DNA of 26,860 nt. Origin: a virus. The notes under the pieces are model-generated. The model made no database searches and was not told where the DNA came from. It worked only from the letters and a program-made list of their open reading frames with translations. Of the stretch, positions 1 to 5,593 are shown one piece after another. The stretch spans positions 1-26,860 of IMG/VR virus record IMGVR_UViG_3300008448_000514. One strand, 5' to 3'. A program made the position numbers and the translations under genes. Each line of letters starts with the position of its first letter. Positions within the stretch are counted from its first letter, which is position 1.

Positions 1-6
1 AAAATA

Positions 7-235
7 TAAATCTGATCCACCAGATTTAGAATTTTAAACTCATGAGCGAGGTGAGTTTTAAATAAAAGGATAGCAGTCTTGCGACTGTTAGCTGGATTTC
101 TCCGCTAATTTACTTCGTTTATCGCAGTTGTATCTTATCGAACCGCTTCGGCTTTTCACTATCCAATTCTATCAGTGTAGCAACCAAAAACACTAATAGA
201 ATAAGAGAGTAAACGGGGGGTTAACTACTCCCCCC
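7..235 (-). ncRNA. Candidate structured RNA (multi-helix junction)
   Basis: No protein gene lies here, but almost the whole stretch can pair. Read leftward the helices are: GGGGGG/CCCCCC (230-235 with 215-220); a 13-bp hairpin with one mismatch (190-202 with 166-178); then a junction closed by GGATAG/CTATCC (159-164 with 68-73). Inside the junction are GCGGTT/AACTGC with an 11-nt loop, TTAGC-GGA/TCC-a-GCTAA with loop GAAA (88-108), and CAGTC/GACTG with loop GCAA (74-87). The last two and the closing helix abut without linkers. TTTTATTT follows the closing helix. Further hairpins lie at 36-58 (AAACTCA/TGAGTTT) and 7-28 (TAAATCTG/CAGATTTA). Both GNRA tetraloops exist only on the minus strand, which sets the orientation. 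It is not a tRNA: there is no T-loop and the core is 97 nt. No known RNA family was recognised; function unknown. Confidence 0.5.
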
Positions 236-292
236 AAACTATGAAAAAAACAATATTTAAAATATATTACCAAAAAAAATAAAGTTTGTTTC

Positions 293-320
293 AATCTAAT
301 CCCTATTTTTTAGTTGTCAA
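293..320 (-). promoter_or_regulatory. Candidate leftward promoter before the structured RNA
   Basis: On the minus strand TTGACA (315-320) is followed after 16 bp by TAGATT (293-298), a perfect -35 and a 4/6 match to the -10. It overlaps the end of the last leftward gene and would start transcription near 287, just upstream of the hairpin series. The -10 is weak and the region is AT-rich, so a chance match is possible. Confidence 0.3.
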
Positions 321-474
321 TATTCTTTTTAATTTCCAATATTTCTTTTACCAAAGTTGGAATCAAATAAAGCACTAAAAAAGCAAGAATAATAAGCCCG
401 CCAAGTATTGGACTTGTGATTGTAATCGCAATGCTTATCAATAATACAATGACAGTTAAAAATAATTGTTCCAT
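310..474 (-). CDS. Small two-helix membrane protein
   Basis: A 54-residue protein starting MEQLFLTVIV and ending KKNIDN. Two hydrophobic stretches, about residues 4-20 and 23-40, are separated by a short SPILGG turn; a charged tail (KEILEIKKNID) follows. This suggests a hairpin inner-membrane protein with a cytoplasmic tail. It is the last gene of the leftward unit, starting 5 nt after the previous stop. The start shares the leader pattern of its neighbours (TTAAAACTTATG) and has no Shine-Dalgarno sequence. Function is unknown; small proteins of this shape include holin-like and superinfection-exclusion proteins, but nothing here decides between them. Confidence 0.6.
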   Translation of the reverse strand: MEQLFLTVIVLLISIAITITSPILGGLIILAFLVLYLIPTLVKEILEIKKNIDN

Positions 475-479
475 AAGTT

Positions 480-737
480 TTAATAAGTTGGATAAAGTTT
501 AAATTTTACAATTGTCTCACGACAATTTTTGCAAGATTTCCAATGTTGAATTATCCCATCTTCTACTTGAGTTTGATTGACATAATTCTCGCCTTTAATT
601 ATTCCTTTGCAAAGTTGAATTTGTTGTTTAATTTCAAGATTATCATCAACATAATCAACAAAAGTTAACAGTTGTTCTCGACCGTCGCAAATATAATTTT
701 TCCTTGCTTTCGGATTTGTTTCCTTTATAAAGCTCAT
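480..737 (-). CDS. Small Cys-cluster (zinc-knuckle-like) protein
   Basis: An 85-residue protein beginning MSFIKETNPKARK. An in-frame ATG exists 75 nt further upstream, but it would overlap the preceding gene. The ATG at 737 has the leader pattern seen across this unit (TTAAAACTTATG), so it was chosen. The layout KARKNYIC (C17), then C43-KGIIKGENY, then C69-x-x-C72 resembles small phage proteins in which a CxxC-G-x-I-x-x-GE-x-Y knuckle is followed by a second metal-binding pair. Here the first pair would be split by about 25 residues (18-42). Metal binding is inferred from the cysteine layout only; the target is unknown. Confidence 0.65.
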   Translation of the reverse strand: MSFIKETNPKARKNYICDGREQLLTFVDYVDDNLEIKQQIQLCKGIIKGENYVNQTQVEDGIIQHWKSCKNCRETIVKFKLYPTY

Positions 738-754
738 AAGTTTTAATTTAAATT

Positions 755-1054
755 TTAATTTTCGTAATTTCCCGATAAATGATAAGTACAAGTTTTGCAT
801 TTCGCACGGCATAGATTAAGCTCAGTGCTAGTGTTTTTAATTGCGTTCTCATTATGAATTAATTGACTTTCCATTTGCTCGACTTTGTTTTGCAAATTAT
901 CGACTTGGATTTCAAGTTCAATTATTTCATCGTTTTTAAGCTCGTTGAAGCGTGTTTTATACTTTAGCAAGTCAAAGACATATAAAGCGAATAAAAGTGC
1001 TAAGAAAGCTATTAAAGCGATTATTAATTTTTTATTATTAGGTGATATTTTCAT
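755..1054 (-). CDS. Membrane-anchored coiled-coil protein
   Basis: A 99-residue protein with a short basic N-terminus, one hydrophobic segment at about residues 10-27, and a long acidic/heptad-like helix (about 34-78, rich in E, Q, N and L). The C-terminus has a Cys cluster (CRAKCKTC). The shape is a single-pass anchor with a coiled coil, as in inner-membrane spanins, but it sits in the leftward unit far from the lysis block, and a better spanin candidate exists at 25839-26144. It starts 10 nt after the upstream stop behind a TTAAATAACTATG leader. Function unknown. Confidence 0.6.
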   Translation of the reverse strand: MKISPNNKKLIIALIAFLALLFALYVFDLLKYKTRFNELKNDEIIELEIQVDNLQNKVEQMESQLIHNENAIKNTSTELNLCRAKCKTCTYHLSGNYEN

Positions 1055-1064
1055 AGTTATTTAA

Positions 1065-1214
1065 TTAAAGTTTGTTGCGAAAAATAATCATTATTATGAT
1101 TGACATAATGCCCACTTCTAGCACAGACAACCAAAATGATAAATCAAAAAAGCTAAGAATTGCCCCGTTTATTAATCCAAGTGTAAAAAGTAATATATAT
1201 TTTTTAAGTTTCAT
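1065..1214 (-). CDS. Small membrane protein, two predicted helices
   Basis: A 49-residue protein starting MKLKKYILLFTLG and ending FRNKL. Hydrophobic stretches at about residues 6-21 and 27-44 are separated by a short polar turn. It fits the unit: its ATG lies 3 nt after the upstream stop, in a TTAAATAACTTATG context shared by several neighbours, and it ends 10 nt before the next start. A rightward reading frame overlaps here, but it lacks this context and runs against the operon, so it was rejected. Function unknown. Confidence 0.55.
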   Translation of the reverse strand: MKLKKYILLFTLGLINGAILSFFDLSFWLSVLEVGIMSIIIMIIFRNKL

Positions 1215-1217
1215 AAG

Positions 1218-1406
1218 TTATTTAATTTTAATTTTATCGCAAGAAACATCAAAATGTTTCGTGCAGAATTTGTCATAATAGTCTTGTTCTGTAGGCTCTT
1301 CACGCTTAAATTCGTGGACGCAAAGCGAAAAAAGGATTATAAAAGCAACAATTAAAATTATAATTGGAACCATTAAAATCGGATCTTCTTTAAAGTCTTT
1401 AAACAT
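1218..1406 (-). CDS. Small single-pass membrane protein
   Basis: A 62-residue protein with a strongly hydrophobic segment at about residues 10-30 and a polar, acidic C-terminus containing three cysteines in all (one at the membrane end, two near the C-terminus). It overlaps the end of the upstream gene by 8 nt (ATGTTTAA). A GGGGAGG ribosome site lies inside the upstream gene, about 4 nt before the ATG, which supports this start. This is one of the few leftward genes with a clear Shine-Dalgarno sequence. No family recognised. Confidence 0.6.
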   Translation of the reverse strand: MFKDFKEDPILMVPIIILIVAFIILFSLCVHEFKREEPTEQDYYDKFCTKHFDVSCDKIKIK

Positions 1407-1590
1407 TTTCCTCCCCTTCTTCGCCTTCGGTTATTTCAAGATATTTTTTACAAAGACCGCGCAAGTATAAAGCATGGTGTTTTTCAATTTTGGACAAATC
1501 TTTAAGATCCGTGTCGTATTTTAAAGACACGATGCAATCTTTTAAAGCTTTAAAAGTATTTTCAAAGCGACAGTATGACATATTAGCCAT
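1399..1590 (-). CDS. Conserved phage protein of the MSYCRFENT type
   Basis: A 63-residue protein whose start, MANMSYCRFENTFKALKDC, matches a small protein type found in many phages: SYCRFxNT, then LxDC, then an acidic helix with a conserved LC near the end (here LRGLCKKY). It may fold as a short helical pair. Function is unknown for the family as far as I know. The ATG overlaps the upstream stop by 8 nt (ATGGCTAA) and is preceded by GGAGG at good spacing. The C-terminus (EGEEGEENV) is acidic. Confidence 0.8.
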   Translation of the reverse strand: MANMSYCRFENTFKALKDCIVSLKYDTDLKDLSKIEKHHALYLRGLCKKYLEITEGEEGEENV

Positions 1591-1972
1591 TTTTAACCTC
1601 CGTAATTAATTCTGGATTTTCGTAAATGTTGCCAACAATTTCACAAGAAGTAAAAACGCAATTATCCAAAGCATCCCATCTGCCTTTGTTAACACGGTCA
1701 TTTAGCCATTTTACTTTCTTTAAATATGATCTTTGGTTGCCTTCATAGTAAATTTTTAAAACATGGTCATCAAAAATTTCCTTGTCGTTTTTGTCAAGTA
1801 AAGTCGTTGACTGCAATCTTGCAATAACTCTATAGTCTCTAAAAAATGGTTGATTATCCAAAACCATAAATTGGTCGCCATGTTCAATTTGATCAAGCGT
1901 AAAAATTTCAGTAAGAAAATTTGTTTTTGTTGGATTAGACCAGATATATTTAAATTTAATTTCTTTACTCAC
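1583..1972 (-). CDS. YopX-family protein
   Basis: A 129-residue protein. It begins MSKEIKFKYIW, has the central run of the family at about 52-71 (QSTTLLDKNDKEIFDDHVLKI-like, normally 'GLxDKNGKEIYEGDIV'), and ends with CEIVGNIYENPEL at 110-122, the family's hallmark C-terminus. Length is usual for the family. YopX proteins are widespread in phages and prophages; no reaction is established. The start is GTG, 8 nt inside the upstream gene (GTGAGTAA), with a GGGGGG ribosome-site-like run just before it. The central motif has drifted (FDDH for YEGD). Confidence 0.88.
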   Translation of the reverse strand: MSKEIKFKYIWSNPTKTNFLTEIFTLDQIEHGDQFMVLDNQPFFRDYRVIARLQSTTLLDKNDKEIFDDHVLKIYYEGNQRSYLKKVKWLNDRVNKGRWDALDNCVFTSCEIVGNIYENPELITEVKNG

Positions 1973-2177
1973 GATTCCCCCCTTTTTTTGTTTCGATATT
2001 ATTTTTTTCTAAAATCAAGCGTATTTGCTTTAAAGTAATAAAAAAATTATGGTTGTGTTCGTCAATGTATGACTTAGTGCCACCAATTGTTTTTCGTAAT
2101 TTAAAGGCTTCGATTACTTCAAAAGCAATTTGTCGCTCTAGTGTTGAATTTGGTTTTGTTTTTATAATTATATTCAT
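1965..2177 (-). CDS. Unknown 70-residue basic protein
   Basis: Not recognised. The sequence is moderately basic with a predicted beta start (MNIIIKTK), a helix around 13-27 and a longer helix around 46-60 (NFFITLKQIRLILEKNN), which could be a winged-helix-like small DNA-binding fold, but no signature proves this. It starts 5 nt after the preceding stop with an AT-rich leader containing TTAACTTTAA and no ribosome-site sequence. Its stop overlaps the YopX-family gene by 8 nt, suggesting coupled translation. Confidence 0.55.
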   Translation of the reverse strand: MNIIIKTKPNSTLERQIAFEVIEAFKLRKTIGGTKSYIDEHNHNFFITLKQIRLILEKNNIETKKGGNRE

Positions 2178-2182
2178 GTTAT

Positions 2183-2512
2183 TTATTGGTTAAAGTTAAT
2201 ATTTTTAATAATTTGTATTGCGTCGTAAAGCTTTCTTTGAAAATCTTCAGATTGTCCAAAAATCTTCAAAGCTTGTTGTTGGTCATTGAGTAAAATAAAA
2301 TGTTGGTCAAAGATACATTTTGTTGATTTTGTCCATTTTAATTTAAGCGTTTTTAATGTACTCCTTTTTGAATCTGTTATGTAATAGACATAAGTAATTG
2401 CTTCAGATACTCTTAAAAAACTGCTATAATGAAGTAAATGATTCAAGCTCGCCCCGCCTAATTCTTTCTTTATTTCGATTTGTATTTCTTGCAAATCTTT
2501 AATTTGTTCCAT
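2183..2512 (-). CDS. Unknown 109-residue protein
   Basis: Not recognised. The N-terminal third looks helical (IKDLQEIQIEIKKELGG), followed by an amphipathic stretch with several aromatic residues (HLLHYSSFLRVSEAITYVYYI) and a beta-rich middle with KSTKCIFDQHFILLND. No signal peptide or clear membrane segment. It starts 5 nt after the upstream stop, in a leader with TTAATATTAACT and no Shine-Dalgarno. Cytoplasmic location is inferred only from composition. Confidence 0.55.
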   Translation of the reverse strand: MEQIKDLQEIQIEIKKELGGASLNHLLHYSSFLRVSEAITYVYYITDSKRSTLKTLKLKWTKSTKCIFDQHFILLNDQQQALKIFGQSEDFQRKLYDAIQIIKNINFNQ

Positions 2513-2517
2513 GATTA

Positions 2518-2730
2518 TTAAATTTTAGTTAATATTAAATTGACCACGCCCGCCGTTAGTAAAAGCCAAAAGCCGTATTTATAAAGTTTTTGTTCGGTTT
2601 GGTCCCGCTCTTTTTGGCGTTTGTCCAACTCCCGCTTGCATTTGTTATTTTCTTTTATTTTAAGCTGGTTTTTTTGGTAATATTCCTTTTGTTTTTGTTT
2701 GATTTCTTGTTTAGTTTTTTTAATTTTCAT
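2518..2730 (-). CDS. Tail-anchored coiled-coil protein
   Basis: A 70-residue protein. Residues 1-50 are a highly charged helix rich in K, Q and E (heptad-like, probably coiled coil), and residues 53-69 are hydrophobic (WLLLTAGVVNLIL), giving a C-terminal membrane anchor with a cytoplasmic coiled coil. This topology is the reverse of the 755-1054 protein. It lies 17 nt after the upstream stop behind TTAATTTAAAAACTATG. No family recognised; it could organise other phage proteins at the membrane. Confidence 0.6.
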   Translation of the reverse strand: MKIKKTKQEIKQKQKEYYQKNQLKIKENNKCKRELDKRQKERDQTEQKLYKYGFWLLLTAGVVNLILTKI

Positions 2731-2747
2731 AGTTTTTAAATTAATTG

Positions 2748-3023
2748 TTAATTTTTGTGAAAATAATAATGCAATTCGTCCGCTCCGTGTTTTTTTAAAG
2801 CGTTGGAAATAGCTTCAAAATAAGGATTCCAAGAAGCCTGATCTTTACTAATTATAAAACGACCGCCATTTTCATTTTCAAGCAAATAAAAAGCTTCGTT
2901 AAATTGATTTCCTTCCCCTTTTTGAACTACAATATTGCGATAATGATTGATTTCTTTTTTAATGTTTATTGATTCGTCATCTCCACTTCTTGAGCTGATC
3001 TGAATTATTTTTAAAATTTCCAT
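2748..3023 (-). CDS. Unknown 91-residue protein
   Basis: Not recognised. The middle has a beta-hairpin look with EAFYLLENENGGRFIISKDQ at about residues 43-62; the C-terminal part is an amphipathic helix (PYFEAISNALKKHGADELHYYF). It is probably a soluble alpha/beta protein. It begins 11 nt after the upstream stop, with an AT-rich leader (TTAACAATTAAATAAAAA) and no ribosome-site sequence. Reading frame use and the fit into the operon support it as real. Confidence 0.55.
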   Translation of the reverse strand: MEILKIIQISSRSGDDESINIKKEINHYRNIVVQKGEGNQFNEAFYLLENENGGRFIISKDQASWNPYFEAISNALKKHGADELHYYFHKN

Positions 3024-3034
3024 AATATTTTTAT

Positions 3035-3193
3035 TTAATTGTTAATATTCCAAACATCAGCGATTACCGCTTGAAGCTTGTGAGCGTTAAACTCTAGTTT
3101 ATTTTCTAGTTTAACTTTGTAAGTTTTTGAATCATGCGATTGCTTGAACAAAAAGATTGCTATTAAAGCAATTGTTAAAAATATTTTATACAT
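3035..3193 (-). CDS. Small protein with N-terminal membrane segment
   Basis: A 52-residue protein starting MYKIFLTIALIAIFLFKQ. The hydrophobic segment (about 4-16) after a single Lys could be a signal anchor or an uncleaved signal peptide; there is no lipobox cysteine. A longer frame starting 36 nt upstream exists but would lie further inside the preceding gene. The ATG at 3193 gives the 8-nt overlap (ATGTATAA) used repeatedly in this operon, so it was chosen. The remaining 35 residues are polar. Function unknown. Confidence 0.55.
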   Translation of the reverse strand: MYKIFLTIALIAIFLFKQSHDSKTYKVKLENKLEFNAHKLQAVIADVWNINN

Positions 3194-3488
3194 TTTGGAA
3201 AGCCCCCGTTTGTTTTTTGAATGCATCATTAAATTTAAATTCAGCTCTTAATTTAATTAAAGCATTTTCGTTGCCATCTCTTGCATCAAAGAGTAAGTTA
3301 AACCAGATTTCTTTTTCTTCTTCATTACTAGCCCAATCATTATTTAAAGCATTTTCAACGGCTTTAAAAAAAGCTCCGTGCTTGATTAAAATTCCTTGGA
3401 TTCTAAATTTTTCCTCATTTATTTTTGTAATGCGATTTTCAAGAATTTTCTCGATTGCCGTTAGTTTTTGTAATTTTGTTTTTTTCAT
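3186..3488 (-). CDS. Unknown 100-residue helical protein
   Basis: Not recognised. The N-terminal 35 residues are a basic amphipathic helix (KLQKLTAIEKILENRITKI); the rest appears helical with WASNEEEKEIWFNLL and DARDGNENALIKLRAEF. No membrane segment or cysteines. It starts behind TTATTAACTTAAAATAAAACATATG, without a ribosome site, and overlaps the next gene by 8 nt. A long rightward frame covers the same bases but is the antisense shadow: it is full of Phe/Ser runs and has no supporting start context. Confidence 0.55.
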   Translation of the reverse strand: MKKTKLQKLTAIEKILENRITKINEEKFRIQGILIKHGAFFKAVENALNNDWASNEEEKEIWFNLLFDARDGNENALIKLRAEFKFNDAFKKQTGAFQNV

Positions 3489-3550
3489 ATGTTTTATTTT
3501 AAGTTAATAATTAGGCTTTGTGGTGTCGCCGTTAGTAATTATAAATCTTT

Positions 3551-3937
3551 TTAATCGTCGTAATGTTTACTTTTATTTTTGTTAAATTCCGCTTTTATGT
3601 CGTCGTGCGTAATACCATAACCGCTTAATTTAGCGACTGCGTCGCTTATGTCGTATGTATAATAACATTCATAATTCATTAATTCCCTTTCAATTATTGC
3701 CTCTTTGCCATTCTCTTTTAAATCTTGTTCAATGGCTTCTTTAACCATCAATTCATAATCTGCATCAAATTCTTTTGATTTGCCCGCTTCATGATATAAC
3801 CCGCCCCCGCGTGAAACATAGTTTATATTTTCTTTTTTCGCTTCCTCAAATTGCTTTTGAGAAAATGCAAAAAACCCGTTATATTTTGCGAATAAATGAT
3901 TAATTTTTTCTTCGGTGTATGTTGATAAAGTTTTCAT
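3551..3937 (-). CDS. Conserved-looking phage/plasmid protein
   Basis: A 128-residue acidic protein. GFFAFSQKQFEEAK (about 21-34), YVSRGGGLYHE (about 40-50) and IERELMNYECYYTYDISDA (about 81-99) recall a small protein type seen in phages and mobile elements, in which FFAFSxxQFxE is followed by a Gly-rich turn, then NxExYYTxD and a final helix. I believe it belongs there, but this is from memory and the family has no known function. It starts behind TTATTAACTTTAAAAA and is followed by a 62-nt gap before the next gene. Confidence 0.65.
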   Translation of the reverse strand: MKTLSTYTEEKINHLFAKYNGFFAFSQKQFEEAKKENINYVSRGGGLYHEAGKSKEFDADYELMVKEAIEQDLKENGKEAIIERELMNYECYYTYDISDAVAKLSGYGITHDDIKAEFNKNKSKHYDD

Positions 3938-3987
3938 AGTTTAAGTTTTTAAAGTTAATAAAGCGGGTTTTTTTTGGTGATATTTAA

Positions 3988-4362
3988 TTAAGCTTTTAAC
4001 GGCTCAACTTGATTTTTTGTAAATAAATAACACTTACAAAAACGATTAAAAGCAGTGTCTACCTCTTCGCCCGCAATATCTTTACCTTTTATTTTTATAG
4101 ATTTCGGAGACGAAAAGAAAATAAATGCTTTTTCGCCTTTTTTAACAACAAAACCCCTTTTTTTCCAATCGTTAAAAGTTGATAACTCTTCATTTTCTAA
4201 ACCATAGATTTTTTTAATAAAATGATTTAGCGGTAATGATGCCGCCAAAATATCTTTTTCGGATTCGGCTTGTCTCATTGATCTTGCTTGCGACGCTATT
4301 CTTAATAAATTTGAATAAGCTTGATCTTTTTTAAGTTCTGTTTTTAAATTTTCGTTTTTCAT
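3988..4362 (-). CDS. ArdC-like N-terminal domain, stand-alone
   Basis: A 124-residue protein matching the N-terminal single-stranded-DNA-binding domain of ArdC antirestriction proteins (older name DUF1738). The family pattern is W-x-x-x-G-x-x-V-x-KGEK followed by a beta strand; here it is WKKRGFVVKKGEKA at 66-79, and the second signature (hydrophobic strand, 'xxVFxxxQ-E') is FNRFCKCYLFTKNQVEP at about 105-121. The first 45 residues are a helical lead. The metalloprotease half of full ArdC is absent, so it would bind DNA only. In phages and plasmids this domain is associated with protecting incoming DNA; that role here is inference. Leader contains TTAATATTAACTTTAAAAAAAA. Confidence 0.7.
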   Translation of the reverse strand: MKNENLKTELKKDQAYSNLLRIASQARSMRQAESEKDILAASLPLNHFIKKIYGLENEELSTFNDWKKRGFVVKKGEKAFIFFSSPKSIKIKGKDIAGEEVDTAFNRFCKCYLFTKNQVEPLKA

Positions 4363-4375
4363 AGAGTTTTTTTTA

Positions 4376-4728
4376 AAGTTAATATTAATTATTTAGAAAT
4401 TTTTTTTTTAAAGCGATAAAAATTGAAAGGCACCAAGTCTTTGCGCGATAGCGTGAAACTCAATTAATTTTTTTTCGGTCAATCTTACTATTCCGTGATT
4501 TATAGAACTAAATTTTTTTGATTCATCTTGATTAAGTGAACTTAAATTTTTATTAATTCTTTTGTAAATAGCAAAAGAACTTTTTACGCTTTTATCGTAT
4601 CTTTTGCAAGTCGTAATTAATAAATAAGAATCATTTTCTAAATTAATTTCAGTTTTTGCGGTTTTGCCGTAGCATGTATTTTCAATAATAGTTTTCATAG
4701 TTAGTTTTTTAAGTTAATATTAATTATT
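4376..4728 (-). repeat. 18-bp direct repeat in two gene leaders
   Basis: AAGTTAATATTAATTATT (plus strand) occurs at 4376-4393 and again at 4711-4728, each just upstream of a leftward start codon. Both are followed towards the gene by an A-rich run and CTATGAAAA. Shorter forms of the same leader (TTAACTT then A-rich) precede most non-overlapping genes of this unit. It probably serves translation initiation without Shine-Dalgarno pairing, or RNA processing. Confidence 0.6.
4408..4698 (-). CDS. Unknown 96-residue protein
   Basis: Not recognised. The first half looks beta-rich with alternating residues (KTEINLENDSYLLITTCKRYD, SSFAIYKRINK); the C-terminal part is helical (RLTEKKLIEFHAIAQRLGAF). 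Probably a small soluble alpha/beta protein. It follows the first gene of the unit after 21 nt of spacer carrying the repeated TTAATATTAACTT leader, with start ACTATGAAAA and no ribosome site. Confidence 0.55.
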   Translation of the reverse strand: MKTIIENTCYGKTAKTEINLENDSYLLITTCKRYDKSVKSSFAIYKRINKNLSSLNQDESKKFSSINHGIVRLTEKKLIEFHAIAQRLGAFQFLSL

Positions 4729-4950
4729 AAAAAATTCTCTGAATTTAACAAAGTCTCTCATTTCGTTGAATATTCCAAGCGACTCAAAATAAGAGTCGCA
4801 ATTTTCTAAAAATTTATCAAGTTTTGCTTGAGTTGTTTTTACTAATTTGTTGTTGATGTCGAGAGTTATATTTTTAGATTTTTTAAAACTTTTAACTAAA
4901 ATTAAATTCTCGTTTTTATTAAATAAAATTTGTGTGTGTGCGTATTTCAT
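4720..4950 (-). CDS. First gene of leftward unit, unknown 76-residue protein
   Basis: Not recognised. It begins MKYAHTQILFNKNENLILVK, with a beta-hairpin-like start, then a helical second half (KLDKFLENCDSYFESLGIFNEMRDF). It is the promoter-proximal gene, about 53 nt after the predicted start point of the strong leftward promoter at 5010-5038. Its leader repeats TTAACTTAACTTAAAAAATAAC directly before CTATG. Being first under a host-type promoter, it is likely made early after infection; this is inference. Confidence 0.55.
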   Translation of the reverse strand: MKYAHTQILFNKNENLILVKSFKKSKNITLDINNKLVKTTQAKLDKFLENCDSYFESLGIFNEMRDFVKFREFFNN

Positions 4951-5009
4951 AGAGTTATTTTTTAAGTTAAGTTAAATTAAGTAATTTAATAAATCACTTT
5001 GTTAAACAC

Positions 5010-5038
5010 ATTATGAATCATATAATTATCAATGTCAA
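5010..5038 (-). promoter_or_regulatory. Strong sigma70-type leftward promoter
   Basis: Read leftward: TTGACA (5033-5038), 17-bp spacer, CATAAT (5010-5015), i.e. 6/6 and 5/6 at ideal spacing. Transcription would begin near 5003 and run into the 17 leftward genes. The imperfect dyad TATGA-a-TCATA overlaps the -10 and spacer and could be an operator. The pattern is that of proteobacterial housekeeping promoters. Confidence 0.75.
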
Positions 5039-5278
5039 GCACTATTTTAATTTATTTTAAAGATTATTCAAAATGGGATAAGCTTAGAAACTCAAGGGTT
5101 AAAAAGTATATTAAGAAATAATAACAAAAAAAAGATTAAAAATAATTGAAAATAATTTGTGAATAAAATGATTTAGAAAGTGATTGAATTGATGGATTAT
5201 TAGGAGTTAATAAAATATATATAAGCTAAGAAAATAGGAAATAATTATGTCAAGAGAAATAATAAAAAAAATAAAGTG

Positions 5279-5307
5279 TTGATAATGTTGATTCAAATTG
5301 ATATAAA
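5279..5307 (+). promoter_or_regulatory. Candidate rightward promoter 1
   Basis: TTGATA (5279-5284), 17-bp spacer, TATAAA (5302-5307): 5/6 matches in both boxes at ideal spacing. It points to the terminase and virion genes, with a leader of about 425 nt. The AT-richness of the region raises the chance of random matches. Confidence 0.5.
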
Positions 5308-5346
5308 TGCTTATGAAGTCAACAAAGAGTAAGAGAAAAAAATAAC

Positions 5347-5374
5347 TTGACAAAGTGAAATCATGTGGTAGGAT
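5347..5374 (+). promoter_or_regulatory. Candidate rightward promoter 2
   Basis: TTGACA (5347-5352), 16-bp spacer, TAGGAT (5369-5374). The -35 is perfect; the -10 matches 4/6. It lies 68 bp after candidate 1 in the same orientation, so the rightward unit may have tandem promoters. Confidence 0.5.
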
Positions 5375-5401
5375 ACAAAAAAACAAAAAACAAAATAAAT
5401 A

Positions 5402-5423
5402 AACTAACTAAAACAAGTTAGTT
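5402..5423 (-). terminator. Hairpin with U-rich tail when read leftward
   Basis: AACTAACT (5402-5409) and AGTTAGTT (5416-5423) form a perfect 8-bp stem with a 6-nt loop. Read leftward, the stem is followed by a long T-rich run (TATTTATTTTG and more), the shape of an intrinsic terminator, though the stem has only two G-C pairs. It could stop stray leftward transcription. Read rightward it has no U-tail. Confidence 0.3.
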
Positions 5424-5540
5424 AAACAAAAGAAAAAAATAAAAAGCTCTTTCTTAAATAGTGATAGTGTTTCTTTTTTTTGCTTACTTTTTTTTCTTTA
5501 AATCAATATATTTTAGCAATATTAGCATTTGCTATAAAAT

Positions 5541-5593
5541 TAAGTTTACATAATCTTTTTATAAAAATAATCTATTGACAAAATAAGTTTACA
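5541..5593. repeat. Direct repeat TAAGTTTACA flanking promoter 3
   Basis: TAAGTTTACA occurs at 5541-5550 and 5584-5593, 43 bp apart start to start (about four helical turns). The second copy falls in the spacer of candidate promoter 3 and the first lies upstream, so the pair may bind a regulator on one DNA face. Function is inferred from position. Confidence 0.4.

Noticed and set aside
60-175. tRNA-like cloverleaf in the left-end RNA
   Set aside because: The closing helix and arms recall a cloverleaf, but there is no T-loop consensus, no CCA-type end and the core is too long (97 nt).
238-285. Short rightward ORF and AT-only palindrome with T-run
   Set aside because: The ORF is only 12 codons, and the ATATTT/AAATAT palindrome has no G-C pairs, too weak for a terminator call.
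755-1054. Inner-membrane spanin
   Set aside because: The shape fits, but it is far from the lysis genes and has no embedded lipoprotein partner; the 25839-26144 gene fits better.
1072-1278. Rightward 68-codon frame
   Set aside because: It lies antisense to two better-supported leftward genes and has no start context.
3157-3507. Rightward 116-codon frame
   Set aside because: It is the antisense shadow of the 3186-3488 gene: Phe/Ser-rich, no leader, opposed to the operon.
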